DNA of 64,000 nucleotides from Macrosoma leucophasiata (Eukaryota; Arthropoda; Insecta; Lepidoptera; Hedylidae), in the NCBI GenBank assembly GCA_036365455.1, contig JAWQUS010000016.1, positions 14,717,001 through 14,781,000 of the forward strand, read 5' to 3'. Shown here piece by piece: positions 35,801-45,718 of this stretch. A program made the position numbers and the translations under genes. A model generated the notes under the pieces. It made no database searches, had not been told where the DNA came from, and saw nothing but the letters and a program-made list of their open reading frames with translations. The first letter of the stretch is position 1, and the number at the start of each line of letters is the position of its first letter.

Positions 35801-38800
35801 ATTTAAGCGGACCTTTTTCATGTTAATTCGTATACTTAAATGGGTAACCAACATCTAATGTTTGAGTTTTGTACATGAAATACATTTTGAGTAACTAAAC
35901 TGAGTCAAAGTAATTTAATTCACATTTGCCTGATTCAATAATAAATGATGCCGTCGACATTAAATATTATCGTATCATACACGCCACGGTCAACGACCAA
36001 TCAATACACAAACATTTTGGAAAAAACGTTCAAAAGTAGCTTTTATTACTGCGCCATAGTACCTACCCATAGGTAAAGTTAATAAGTAATATATTTAATC
36101 ATACTCTATTTTATGGTGTGCAGTAACAAACAGAAATGCTGTTCACGTAGATGATAATATTTATATTATCACAACACAACTAATCACAACTGCAGTCTAT
36201 AGTTTTTTTTTATGTAATGGAAGTGGCAAATAAGCATGCAGTTCACATTGATGTTAAGTGATGACTGCAGCCTATATACACCCACACCACACCAAGGTCA
36301 AAATGCATGCGTTACCACTCTCGAGGCCTAAGGTGTTATGCCCCTCTGCCGGAAATTACAAGTCATCCTTTTTGGTGTTGTTATGTGTATTGAATAAAAA
36401 CTTATTTACAAAAAATCTAACCATTGAAAACAGAAACTAAAAAGATAAACATTTGGCGCTGACTCAAAATTATTAAGTTACATCAGCATAATATTAAGTA
36501 GCTTTAATTTATTTTTATTATTCAGCTTCTATTTTCAACTGTATTTTTTTGTGAGAAAGTTATATATTTGTTTTATATTATTTCGCATTAACACATGCTT
36601 GTGAAATATATTTTATTTTGGTAATTATATATTTTAGTTGGTAATAGATGGCGCTGCTGCTACCATAAAGCAATGCAATAGATGTGAAGGAAAGATTTGA
36701 CAAATCGGGCAGGGCTTCAGTAGCTCAATTGGAAGAGCGGCTGGACTAGATTCCCAGTAGGTCGCGAGTTCGAGTCTCGCCTGAAGTCAAATTTTTCTTT
36801 CCATTTTTCTTTAAAAATAAAATAAGTTATATATTTTTTTTAATTTTAGTTAATAAAGTCCGTTCCCTTTCTTTCATTACCTTTCAAAATCACAGAATAT
36901 TCTCGCTTTCTTCGGGTTCTCCAAATTCCGGGTTATTCATTCGGAACATGCTGGATACGTCTCACAGACAATTTAGATATCTAAACCATGCGAATGGTGG
37001 AACAAATTGGTAAGAAGTGGTTCAGATAATAGGTACAAACTCACCCCTCCAAAACCCTATGATGCCACTTTCAGCGTACAGCATTGCGTACGCTTGCCGA
37101 CAGTTGGCGAACCTCTTTGGTTTTCCCTGCAACACGCGCCGACCTTCCGCCTGCATCTGCACCTTCACCAGGTCGGTCGGCGACGCGATTAGCTGCGCCA
37201 GCGAACCGGCCGCCAGTCCACCTGAGGGACTTCGAGTGAATTATTACATGTGTATTATAAATTCAGCAACAAACTTGTCTTACTTATTGAGATTTAAAGA
37301 TGAGTAGAACAAATTACATTCACACATTTCGCACCTTTAGTCTAACCATATACGTGTACAGACGTACACGATACGTCAGTTAGGTGTCTTATTTTGGCTT
37401 TTTAAAGGGTATAAGTGTTCCTCCGAGGAACGTCAAAAGGCTCGACGCCTAATGGTTCCGTGACTTCCGTGAGAGTTACTAAAAATTTGAATAGTAGGTA
37501 AATTACTGATTTAGGACATTTAAAGACATTCTTAGGTTGAATTAAATAAAAATCTTTATCTTATCTTTAGGTTTTCGCGAGCTGCATTCATTGAAATAAA
37601 ACTAGTTTTCGGATTTATCTCGCGTACCTATATTAAACTTAAATGAATATTTTAAATCGAACGACGTTTCGGTCGCTTTTCAGCTTCCGTGGTCTCGGGC
37701 AGGCTGAAAAGACATACTAAGAGAATACTGATTGCAATTAGATTAGCTTAAATACTTGATTTTAAACGTGTTGTATCTCCTTTCTTTTTTTTTATGTAAG
37801 GAAGATGGCAAACAATCATGCAGCTCACATTGATGTTTATACAACGTGTAACCGGATTAAATGTACAACCCGAAACTAGTTTATTCAAAATCGATAACCG
37901 AATCGATTTCAGACAATTTTGATATAGGTAATACTTTGTCCCAAATTCAATTACAATTAAGAAAATTATAGTCACCCATTTGGTGAACAGCCAATACTAA
38001 CGAAAATAAGACTAACGTCTATCCAAAATAAAATGCTTAGAACTTGTTGAGACGTGTTTTTATTATAAATAATACTTTAAGAAATAAAATAGTGGAAATT
38101 AATCTTATTACAAGCGTAACGTAGTAATAAATAAGGGTGTGCAGGTGATGCTACATCACATTACAACAGTATGCGTGTGCGTGTGTGAGTAGGTTCGTGT
38201 TTTATGTGCGGCCGTAGATAGAGGTAGGGTAAGTATGCATAGGGTGTGTATACTGTTGGTACAAATTGAGGACAACTTATTTCTTACATAAAAAATATTA
38301 AATACATAAACAAGTAATTTCAGTACATGTATTACGATTTTCTAATCGGGGTGATAGAGAGTGTGGATGATTCCCGTTGCAGGTTGTTTATAGACATCTA
38401 CACAAAAGCCTACGCGGAAGCCCAAGTCGTTATGTCTCTGTGACGCTAGAACTGGAACTCTACCACTAGGGAAGATTTTCGGTCGCTTTTCAACATTTGT
38501 TCGAAGGCTTGGGTAGACTGCATATAATAATAGTTTAATTTTAATCGCCGGAAATAATTCCAAGTCTGCATTTTGTGCTTCACTGGCAATAGTCCAGTGC
38601 GCATTGTAAGGAGCTTGGATCGAACGTAAACTTCACACTGTACAGCGTCTGCTCGGCGCAATGAAATACGAGTATTTAGTCTGCTCGGCGCTACAAATTC
38701 TAGGTTTTCATTTAATGTAACAAAAGCTGGAGCCACCCCAATTATAAACACCCGGAATCGCCACTGGTCTGTGTAATAGAGACCAAATTAAGCGTTTGTA

Positions 38801-41577
38801 TGGAATTTTGTGTCCGCGGTGTGGCCAGGTTCCTAACGGGGTAGGCGTGGAGCGCCAGATAAGTAGGTATATATTCGACTAATGATTGATAGCCCTCTTG
38901 TTAATAGAAAAGCAATATGCGAGTAACTACTCAACTTTAATGGCGCGACCGGCGCTCGCTAACGATACAAGTATACGCTGATCGATACCACTAGTTTCAT
39001 ATGCAATAAATAATAAATTATGTACCGCATGTGTTTGAGTCTCCAAGTTTCGTAACTATGTAACCTACGTATTTGTTGGTGAATTTTCTTTGTCAGCGAT
39101 GCCTTTTTAGGAACAATAGGCATAAATAGAAATAATATTATTTAAATTTTTTTAATGTAACTTTCAAATTAATCAAATAGTTAAAGAGTCAAAATTCGCA
39201 TGTATATTTTTTATGACTTGAATTGTAATAATGTAGCATTTAAGCTAACTTACAATCCATATGGGTAGTAAGTAAACACCTTAAAAATGGTGAAATTTTA
39301 ACGGGTGCTGTCCCACAGTAAAATGATTTGTTTTGGTTAATGTAATCGATTTATTATATTCTTTTTTTTGCCTCGGTAGCCTAGTGGTAGCAGGCCACTA
39401 CTACTAGGCTGAGGTCCTGGGTTCGATTCCCGGGTAGGGTGTTATCAGAGATAATGGTGTAAAGTCCTGTATTTCTGGTTTAATTGGGATTTTTCCATTT
39501 TCTGGAAATTGTCCAGTACCTCGAAGTTTGGTAATGTGCCCGGAGATGTCAACAGGCTCGCCACCTGTTACATGGGCCAAAAACGTAACCAGCGAATCGT
39601 AGGTGTTTGCATGTATGCTAGTATGCATGCATTTACCTCTGCCTACCCCTTCGGGGATTACAGACGTGAAGTTACGTTTTTTTTTGTATCACAAAACGGT
39701 GAAATTCTCATGGTTGTTGTCCCACAGTAAAATGATTTTGTTTTGGTAATATAATCAATTTATAATATCAAGTATTTGTTTTGTATCACAAAGCAAGGAA
39801 GTTTATTTTGCTCTAAACGTTCATGAATATTTACCTACAATTTTTTCCTTTTATTAATGACTTGGTACCGGAAAACGGAATCCGACATTGAAGCCCGACA
39901 CGCACTTACGCGGTTGTTAGTGTAATAAATATAATCTCACCCACAGAAGCGGCTCCCAGAGACACTTTCCCGTGTTCATCCTTCAGGGCGTTTCGGAAAT
40001 GCTCATAGAATATCAGCCGGCAGCCGGAGTATATCGCGTGTCGTTGGAACATCGGCATCAGACCACTCCACAGCTTCGCCACTCCCTCCTGCTTCGCTAT
40101 ACCCACGGCGGTTTGGATCATCCCATGGTTCTCTAACTGGAAAGCAAATAGAACTCTTTTGAAAAGCAATGAAGGAGCTCAACAAACCGAAAAATACAGG
40201 AAAAGTTGCCCGTATAGATTAACGATAACTTTTGTTGCGACCAAAATAATTACAACCTCAAGAAGGGGAAACCTCCAATTACCTACATCACTAGGTATTG
40301 ACCCCAAATCGATTTTAATTTCTTTTAACAACAAACTGTTGTTCACAAGCTTATCCCAAAGGCATTTGTGGATTGTAGAGAAAATCATTGTTTTCTTTGA
40401 AAATAATGTTATCTATGTTACTAGCACTGGATCAGAATGGTGCATTCAGCGTAATCTTTTTTTACCTAGTCGATGGCAGCGTAAAGCACAGTTACGTCCA
40501 GAAAACGTGTTTTGTGGATGTTGTAATAGGGATTGCTCCATGTATAGCTATGAAAATTGGTCAACGATTGCAGTAGTATCGATAACATATTTTCAATATC
40601 ACAAGGTTAAAAGTAGGTAAATCAACAATTTTTATGAAACCATAAAATGAATAATCCATTAAGTAAACAGTAGCTGACAAACATAATGAAAATAAGCGTT
40701 TATCATGATCATGATAAAATGAATTTTATTTACCGACCTTGTATCCATGTTTCGCCGCCGCCACTTCAGATTGTATTTGCAGTCTTGTCTTTGTTAAGTC
40801 GAATGGATAGGTTGCTGAAACATGAATGACAGTGTTGTGAGATATGTAAGCACTGTAAAAATTTCTGATCACAGACCAATCAGCCTTTCGTCGATGTTTC
40901 ATATTAAGCACACCAAGAATTGCCCTTTTGAGGTTTCTTATAACCCCATAAGTATATTTAAGCTTGGTATAATATAACCAAAGCACCATGAATTATGAGA
41001 CCATAAGATCGCATTAGGCGGCGGAACGTGTACGGAAAGCTCGCCCCTATAGGGGAGTATGCGCTCATTTCACGAAGAAAAAGGCGCTGTAAAAGAGACA
41101 CCCGTACGGAAATAGGTCGCGAATTTGTTGGCGCACAGATGTTCCACACACCATTAAGCCATAGGGTTGCCTATGATGCATCAGGATCCGGGTGGGTGTA
41201 ATATAAGAAATTGTTCCACCGACAACGTCACTGAAGACGAGTCTAACCACCATGAGTTTGTTGCCTACTCCTCAGACGTGTCACACTGCCCGCCGTGAAG
41301 TATACAAGTATTAGTAGTAGTGAAGTAGTTTTTCTCTGCCGCCGTTTTTGTCATTAATTAGCGAATATCCATGAATGATTTCCAGGCACAAAAATATTGC
41401 AGTATAGGAAGATATATTGATATAAGGTATTGTACATGCACCTGGCATTTGCTTAAGTTATCGTGACCACATACCAGCTTCAGCCGCCCAGGAACCGAGT
41501 ACGGCGACCACGTATCTGGTGGCCACAGAGTCTGTGATCTGCGAGGCTGGGTGGTCGGCATTGCGTAGTACCGGCAT
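29643..41577 (-). CDS. Ucp4: Mitochondrial uncoupling protein 4-like carrier (SLC25A27 type), six coding exons
   Basis: Mitochondrial inner-membrane carrier of the SLC25 family, UCP4 group; family members move protons or small anions, and the exact substrate is debated. Coding exons on the - strand are 41577-41475, 40814-40738, 40136-39941, 37221-37045, 34919-34697 and 29817-29643. All have GT-AG introns and phases that join to 316 residues, close to the usual 320 or so. Three carrier signatures are present: PFDLTKTRL at 38-46, PTDLVKVQM at 140-148 and PADVLKTRL at 241-249. Other UCP4-like blocks are YSGCRLIFYEH, VPNVQRAALVNMGDL (188-202), NQP after the third signature, and LYKGFLPLWMRLGPWALINW near the end. 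Six membrane helices are expected. An in-frame stop (TGA) lies upstream of the chosen ATG. Identity as a UCP4 is strong; which of the insect UCP4 paralogues it is cannot be told. Confidence 0.93.
29890..30230 (+). mobile_element. Family B SINE head split by a family D repeat
   Basis: The left piece AGCAGTCTAGGGGTAGTAGG at 29890-29909 matches the A-box end of the SINE head. The right piece CGCTTAGGTCCAGGGCTCGA at about 30148-30167 matches the B-box end. Between them sits family D. In intact SINEs these two pieces are only about a dozen bases apart. The rest of the SINE body is missing after about 30175. Confidence 0.6.
29919..30146 (+). repeat. Family D dispersed repeat, inserted in a SINE
   Basis: CCACACCGCGGACACTCCGC, TTAACACGTGCACCTGTGTG, GGTTGGGTGAGGCGGGGAAA, GACGTCGAAGTGTCCAATCT to TATTCTCTGA. 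Ends agree with 10318-10565, giving a unit of about 230-250 bases. Confidence 0.75.
30509..30893. mobile_element. Inverted-repeat element with an internal SINE tail
   Basis: Left end AATATAACTACGTTAAGAAA and ACCGACATCAAAACT, right end AGTTTTGAAGTCGGTTTTTC and CTAACGTAGTTATATT, are inverted copies. An inner pair GGTGCCAAGCC / GGCTTGGCACC also inverts. At 30609-30722 sits the 3' part of a family B SINE (AACGTAACCGGCGAATCGTG to GGCGTGAAGTTACGTT). Confidence 0.6.
31205..31400 (+). repeat. Probable dispersed repeat, GATGGGCCTATCGGAATC
   Basis: GAAAACTGATGGGCCTATCG, GGGACCAATTTGAATCTATT and AATCGGTCCAGAAATTTCGG end in a TTTTTTGAACTCGGTTA that resembles the ends of the 30509 element family. Its open frame is repeat-like. 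Only one copy is in the window, so this rests on recognition of style. Confidence 0.35.
31630..33650 (-). other. Ucp4 intron 5, no gene seen
   Basis: AT-rich intron. Contains an AT dinucleotide run at 32183-32201 and a palindrome TTCTTG-(TA)n-CAAGAA at 33623-33654. Confidence 0.45.
33654..33966 (+). mobile_element. Family B tRNA-derived SINE, best copy
   Basis: Starts CTGCCTCGGTAGCCTAGTGG (A box), then GTCCTGGGTTCGATTCCCGG (B box), GTTATCAGAGATAATGGTGA, TTTATCTCTGGTTCTATTGG and ends GGCGTGAAGTTACG. It is almost identical to 20529 in a different host gene, so the family was active recently. It sits next to a TA run on both sides (TATATA flanks), consistent with insertion into a TA-rich site. 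Confidence 0.9.
34697..34919 (-). CDS. Ucp4: Ucp4 coding exon 5 (residues 185-259)
   Basis: Acceptor CACAAAATAG, then AVPNVQRAALVNMGDLAAYD, a helix AAFAAGFVAAVMGT, and PADVLKTRLMNQP with the third signature. Donor GTGAGA. The acceptor has a weak pyrimidine tract, but frame and family similarity across the join are clear. Confidence 0.94.
34976..35111. mobile_element. Short inverted-repeat element next to Ucp4 exon 5
   Basis: ACGTGACAACGTCTT at 34976-34990 and its complement at 35097-35111 bound 136 bases that are GC-rich for the region. It lies in intron 4, 57 bases upstream (on the - strand) of the exon 5 acceptor. Confidence 0.6.
35131..35356 (-). mobile_element. Helitron-like fragment
   Basis: On the - strand it starts TCCCTACTAATATTATAAA, passes GAACCGATTTTTATGAAATT and ends AGTCGCGGACAGGAGCTAG, i.e. 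TC start and CTAG end. Same family style as 7578 but diverged inside. Confidence 0.55.
35357..36204 (-). other. Ucp4 intron 4, no gene seen
   Basis: AT-rich intron, no supported feature. Confidence 0.4.
36205..36362 (-). repeat. Family A repeat, truncated
   Basis: T-run, GTAATGGAAGTGGCAAATAA, CATGCAGTTCACATTGATG and TGCCGGAAATTACA, ending at the same region as the 9608 copy. Confidence 0.7.
36570..36840 (+). mobile_element. Family C SINE with complete tRNA-like head
   Basis: Leader ATTATTTCGCATTAACACAT at 36577, then GATGGCGCTGCTGCTACCAT. The tRNA-like head is 36714-36788: GCTTCAG pairs with CTGAAGT, D arm GCTC-AATTGGAA-GAGC, anticodon arm CTGGA-CTAGATT-CCCAG with one mismatch, T arm GCGAG-TTCGAGT-CTCGC. 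The tail is TTTTTCTTTCCATTTTTCTT. The cloverleaf folds, but five copies with flanking shared sequence and a target duplication at 63491 show a SINE, not a tRNA gene. Confidence 0.8.
37045..37221 (-). CDS. Ucp4: Ucp4 coding exon 4 (residues 126-185)
   Basis: Acceptor TCCCTCAG, then GLAAGSLAQLIASPTDLVKV with the second signature, MQAEGRRVLQGKPKRF and GIIGFWRG. Donor GTGAGT. Confidence 0.93.
37788..37842 (-). repeat. Family A fragment
   Basis: T-run, ATGTAAGGAAGATGGCAAAC, CATGCAGCTCACATTGATG; only the tail end is present. Confidence 0.6.
37843..38764 (-). other. Ucp4 intron 3, mostly no feature
   Basis: AT-rich intron. A diverged family A scrap (TAGACATCTACACAAAAGCC) is near 38391. Nothing else is supported. 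Confidence 0.35.
38765..38875 (-). repeat. Family D start joined to a LINE tail fragment
   Basis: Complement of 38765-38823 reads CACACCGCGGACACAAAATT and CCATACAAACGCTTAATTTG, the start of family D. It is next to the complement of the LINE tail (TGGCGCTCCACGCCTACCCC) seen at 13268. Confidence 0.55.
38876..39368 (-). other. Ucp4 intron 3, no feature
   Basis: AT-rich intron, no supported feature. Confidence 0.4.
39370..39682 (+). mobile_element. Family B tRNA-derived SINE, near full length
   Basis: GCCTCGGTAGCCTAGTGGTA, GTCCTGGGTTCGATTCCCGG, GATTTTTCCATTTTCTGGAA and ending GACGTGAAGTTACG followed by a T-run. Close to 33654 with a few changes. It lies in Ucp4 intron 3, 260 bases from exon 3. 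Confidence 0.88.
39941..40136 (-). CDS. Ucp4: Ucp4 coding exon 3 (residues 61-126)
   Basis: Acceptor TTTGCTTTCCAG, then LENHGMIQTAVGIAKQEG, KLWSGLMPMFQRHAIYSG and CRLIFYEHFRNAL. Ends one base into a glycine codon before GTGAGA. Confidence 0.93.
40738..40814 (-). CDS. Ucp4: Ucp4 coding exon 2 (residues 35-60)
   Basis: Acceptor TTTCAG, then ATYPFDLTKTRLQIQSEV with the first carrier signature. Ends YK before the donor GTCGGT, in phase 0. Confidence 0.9.
41475..41577 (-). CDS. Ucp4: Ucp4 coding exon 1 (residues 1-35)
   Basis: ATG at 41577 begins MPVLRNADHPASQI and then the first membrane helix (RYVVAVLGSWAAEA), ending one base into an alanine codon before the donor GTATGT. The same frame has a TGA upstream, fixing this as the first ATG in frame. 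Confidence 0.88.
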
Positions 41578-41617
41578 TGTGGTCACCGAGCTATCAGCTC
41601 ACATCTGGCCATCATAC
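41578..41617 (-). promoter_or_regulatory. Ucp4 5' UTR piece with upstream acceptor and uORF
   Basis: On the - strand TTTACAAATTGCAG ends at 41618 and looks like a splice acceptor, so coding exon 1 probably begins at 41617 and a non-coding first exon lies further upstream. A 10-codon upstream frame runs 41615-41583 (MMARCELIAR and TGA), ending five bases before the main ATG. Short uORFs this close can lower or regulate translation; no test is possible here. Confidence 0.4.
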
Positions 41618-41739
41618 CTGCAATTTGTAAACGCATTATTAGTCCAGGGACTCAGACCTGGAAAGAATTTATGTTGAAGTCATTGGTTATTTTCATGGTG
41701 CGCTTTACTCCCAGTAACTTTTGGGGCAGTGATACCAAA

Positions 41740-42005
41740 CACTAATTGAGTCAGTAATCAAGTGGAAAGTAGCAGGCCATTATAGCTACTCTGGAGTTCG
41801 ATCCCTGAGTCCCGGTAAGTACTATTGAGATTTTACATGTTCTTAGAGTTTCCCAGTGCCATCTTCAGAGTTTGGTAATGTGCCCGGTGTAAAAAATTGT
41901 CTTGCTACCTTTAAGGCGTAGGTATAGTACAAAAACAACTGACGAATCGTGGATGTTTGCATGTACACTCGAATGACTACATGTCATTAACCTCTGTCAG
42001 CTGAA
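41740..42005 (+). mobile_element. Family B SINE, old degenerate copy
   Basis: AAGTAGCAGGCCATTATAGC, TGGAGTTCGATCCCTGAGTC, GAGTTTGGTAATGTGCCCGG and CGAATCGTGGATGTTTGCAT follow the family order with many changes. Much older than 33654. Confidence 0.6.
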
Positions 42006-42119
42006 TAAAGTCCAAGAGGCAACTGCCAATTCACACAAGCCTCCTCTTGGAAATGATAATGGCAAAAATAAGTTACCTACATCTTCCATAACCTTCACTT
42101 CGGATTTAGGTTAAATAGA

Positions 42120-42275
42120 TTTTTTAAACGAAGGTGACATTCAAGCTTGCTTTTCACATGGATGTTAAGTGATGACTAAAGCCTACAGACATCTACACAA
42201 AAACCAGTGGTCAAAATGCAGATACGTTGCCTCTCTTGAGACCTCAGTTGTTATGTCTCTAAATTCTATCAGTTC
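42120..42275 (-). repeat. Family A repeat, diverged
   Basis: GCTTTTCACATGGATGTTAA, GTGATGACTAAAGCCTACAG, GGTCAAAATGCAGATACG and TTGTTATGTCTCT. Confidence 0.55.
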
Positions 42276-42809
42276 TTCAATCTATTCAGTCAACTATATA
42301 CTTCTATAGCTACTTAATTTTAAACACCTGAATATTTGCTTTTTTTTTAATTCACCCATACACAGAACTTAGTGGAAATCTAATAAGCCAATACTCCCGA
42401 TACTGGCCTTCCGACTTGCTTCTTAAGTCATTTAATTAAAACGCAATCAACCTAAAATTATAACGTTGTAGGTAGGTAACAAGATATGGACAGTCGACAG
42501 TAGATAGCGGAGTCATGAATCCGTGTCACCTCGATGTTTATATTCGACGATAACTGAAGATCAAGGCTGGCCGCGTAGACGTTGCACGGGGTTCAACGAT
42601 CATTTTGTAGCTATCTATCGACTTGATAGGGTTAAATAGGGTTAAACATGCGTTACAGTAAAATGCTATATGATAAGGATATTGTGGAAACTTATTTTAC
42701 TTTTAATAGAAAATATTTGTTTAAAGATTACGAACAAAAATGTGAATAGGTAGGTTATCCTGTAGAAGGTACGAACAATAACGCAATACTAGGGTATAAC
42801 TATCTAAGC

Positions 42810-42994
42810 CAGTGATTCCCAAAGTGGTCCATATAGACCCCCTGGGGTCTATGGGAGACTCGATGGGGTCTACCTATATGCGCAAATAAAAATGGGATAT
42901 ATGGGAAAGTGATATAAATTTTTAGCAAGGGAGTCCACCGAAATCAGAAAAAAATTGAAAGGGGTCTACAAGAAAAAAAGTTTGGAAACCTCTG
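42810..42994. mobile_element. hAT-type MITE with 8-bp target duplication
   Basis: CAGTGATTCCCAAAGT at the left and the complement CAGAGGTTTCCAAACT at the right are imperfect inverted ends. ATCTAAGC flanks both sides (42802-42809 and 42995-43002), an exact 8-bp duplication. 185 bases, no coding sequence. The CAG start and 8-bp duplication fit hAT. Confidence 0.88.
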
Positions 42995-43002
42995 ATCTAA
43001 GC

Positions 43003-43400
43003 TGATAGACGTTGTTTTCTTCTCTGTTTCCTAATAGGTAAGTAGTAATTATTTAAAAAGCGAAAGTAGATAGAGTTTGCTTCCTAGCTCCATCGCCTCC
43101 ATCTCATAAAAAACTTCCTGTGTCAGTGATTTTTTTTTATAAATGATTCTAATGTAGTAAATAATTAAACACCATAAAATGAAACAAATAAAATTATTCA
43201 ACTTAAATAGTTAGTTGGATAGTTAATACTAAGCTAGTATTCCTCTAGATATCATTATACAATATTTTTCACGCTGTTTGCGTACCTAATTCCGTATGGT
43301 CATTTACACGACAATTTCTGCTTCTGTGTCATCATCACGTAAAATTAAGGCGTCTTCTAAAACAAAATCGTTCTAAAAATAAATACAAAAAGTATATTTA
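43003..43400. other. Intergenic, no feature
   Basis: AT-rich, no supported feature before the reverse transcriptase remnant. Confidence 0.4.
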
Positions 43401-45136
43401 GTAGTCTGTTCCGTGGTTCCATCCATCCTAAAATCTATAGGTTTCTCAAAATCCCCTTTAAATATGGCTTCTTTGAATTTCTCCATTAATGATCTTAATC
43501 ATCATTTCGCTAAAGCGTTGCCTTTCGATCGTAACATCAAGCTTGATACCCTTAATTACTTAACTTCCATACCAAATTTAACTGATAGTATTTTTTCTTT
43601 TTCCTCTGTGACTAGTGACGAGGTTCTCAAAATTTTTACGTCGCTGAAATCAAAAGCAGTTGGTTGTGATGGGGTAGGTAGAACTATGCTACTACCTTTA
43701 ATTTATATTATTCTTCCTGTCTTGACCCACATAATTAACTATTCGTTGGAATCTGGGACTTTTCCTGTTATTTGGCGCAAAGCGTTTGTTATCCCTCTTC
43801 CAAAAAAACCTAATCCCAGCTCATTCAACCATTTTAGACCGATTTCCATTTTACCTTTCTTTTCAAAAATTTTAGAAGTCGTAGTTCATTCACAATTTAG
43901 CAAATACGTCCACAAAAATAACCTTCTGGCTCCTTTTCAATCCGGATTCAGATCTAGCCATAGCACAGCCACTGCGCTGCTCAAAGTTGTTGAGGATGTC
44001 AGATCCGGAATGGAAAATTCTAGTTTGACAGTGTTAGTACTTATCGATTTCTCGAACGCCTTCAACACTGTGGACTACGACCTGCTACTTACATTTTTTT
44101 CGAAAATTGGAACCTCGCCATTAGTTCAGAACTGGTTTTCTTCTTATCTTCGTGGTCGTCTGCAGGCGGTTCGAATCGATCGTGATTTTTCAGATTGGTG
44201 TGAATTGTCCTCTGGCGTACCACAAGGCGGCATTTTTTCTCCTTTATAATTTTCACTTTTTATTAATACTGTCACGAACATTCTTAAGTGCTCTTACCAT
44301 TTGTACGCGGATGATCTTCAGATGTATGTTCAGGCTGATTTTGATAATATTGATAGCGCTATTTCGTTACTAAATGATGACCTCAGTACCTTATCAACTT
44401 GGTCTCAAAATTTTGGTATTTCAGTTTACATTAGTAAATGCCAGGCTTGCATTTTAGGCAGCCCTTATTTCATAAATAAATTGGATTATAATAACTTGTC
44501 TCCTCTACTTTATAATAACAACCCAATTCCAGTAACTCGCGATGTAAAAGATCTGGGCTTATATGTGGACGCAACTTTAAATTGGAATTCTCAGATTACA
44601 AATGTATGTAAGGTCACCACTGCCACGCTGCGTTCTCTTTATAGATTTAAGAATTTCTTACCTTCTAAAACTAAATTGCTCCTGGTACAATCACTAATTT
44701 TCCCCATCATTGATTACGCTGATGTTTGTTATTCCGATATTTCTCAAGAACTTCTCAATAAGCTGGATCGTATACTCAATAACTGCATCAGATTTATCTT
44801 CGGCCTCCGTAAGTTCGACCACATTTCCTCCTACCGTTCCAAGCTTAAATGGCTTTCTATCCGTCACAGAAGATGGATTAGAATTCTTTGTTTACTTTTC
44901 TCTATCCTCTACAATCCGCAATCTCCTGCTTATCTTAAAAGTAAATTTAAACCCCTAGGTGGCTCCCACTCACTCAACCTGCGCTCGTCAGCAAATCTTA
45001 TTCTTGAAATCCCTTCTCACCGTACTGGTTTCATCTCGAACTCCTTCGCTGTTACAGCGATTAAACTCTGGAATGTGCTACCTATATAAACGTAAGCTTC
45101 GTTACTACTTTCTGAATTCTTCTGACCTTCCCTATT
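43401..45136 (+). pseudogene. Non-LTR reverse transcriptase, 5'-truncated (CR1/Jockey-like)
   Basis: Reads as one reverse transcriptase. In order: KAVGCDGVG, WRKAFVIPLPKK (43.8 kb), FRPISILPFFSKILE, QSGFRSSHSTATALL, LIDFSNAFNTVDYDLL with the first catalytic Asp, SSGVPQGGIFSPL, an in-frame TAA at 44247-44249, then HLYADDLQMYV with the catalytic Asp pair, and the carboxyl region IFGLRKFDHISSYRSKLKWL and LWNVLP. It ends in a frame slip near 45085. The amino part, the endonuclease and any ORF1 are missing. It would have copied element RNA at the target site. The single stop plus one late slip suggest fairly recent decay. The clade assignment is by the style of the carboxyl region and is not certain. 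Confidence 0.85.
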
Positions 45137-45475
45137 GCTTATAGCATGAATATGACTCGTTGGTATTAATTATGACACTTAAACAGCTGATTTATGAAAG
45201 ACTTGTACTTCATATTTATTTATCAATATATTTTTATATTATTGTCCGTATATATTTGTGTAATATGTATGTATATTATATTTATTTATCTATGATGTAT
45301 GTATGTCTATTTAGTATATTATTTACATTGTATACACTTTTTCATAAGTATCCATTTCAAATACTCGTATTATTTATAGCATTCTCACCTGTCAGCACCA
45401 GTTAAATTTTCAACACTACCCAAAGGTTGACTGGTCGATAATGCCTTGTAGTAGCATTAAGTCCGCTGAACTGAA
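45137..45475 (+). other. 3' UTR of the reverse transcriptase element
   Basis: AT-rich stretch ending AAGGTTGACTGGTCGATAAT and GTAGCATTAAGTCCGCT. A similar end (GGTTGCCTGGAAGAAATCGC, TTAGCGATAAGGCCGCCT) is found at 63801-63840 after the other reverse transcriptase, which supports this as the conserved 3' end. No poly(A) follows; another repeat starts at 45480. Confidence 0.55.
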
Positions 45476-45479
45476 AATT

Positions 45480-45718
45480 CTGTGAATAAGTATTTCAAGC
45501 GTCTGCGTTTTATATCAAGCAAAACAACGTCGTTTGTTGTATAGGAATATTATTCTTTAATTTGTTGTTAGCGTGGCAACAGAAATACATAATCTGTGAA
45601 AATTTCAATTAGATAGCTGAGATGAGATACAGTCTGGTGACAGATAGACAGACAGCGGAGTCTTAGTAATAGAGGCACGTTTTTACCCTTTGGATACGGA
45701 ATCCTAGAAATTTACAAA
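45480..45718 (-). repeat. Dispersed repeat, GGGTTCCGTACCCAAAGGGT type, complement
   Basis: Complement reads GGATTCCGTATCCAAAGGGT, AAACGTGCCTCTATTACTAA, GACTCCGCTGTCTGTCTATC and TGTCACCAGACTGTATCTCA, matching the order at 8380. Confidence 0.55.

Noticed and set aside
36714..36788. A functional tRNA gene
   Set aside because: Four other copies with the same leader and tail, one with a target duplication, show that it is a SINE head; the anticodon arm has a mismatch.
40159..40620. 153-codon open frame on the + strand overlapping the edge of Ucp4 exon 3
   Set aside because: It begins inside the antisense of a confirmed exon and its splice site, has no recognisable domain, and its residue make-up is that of translated AT-rich intron.
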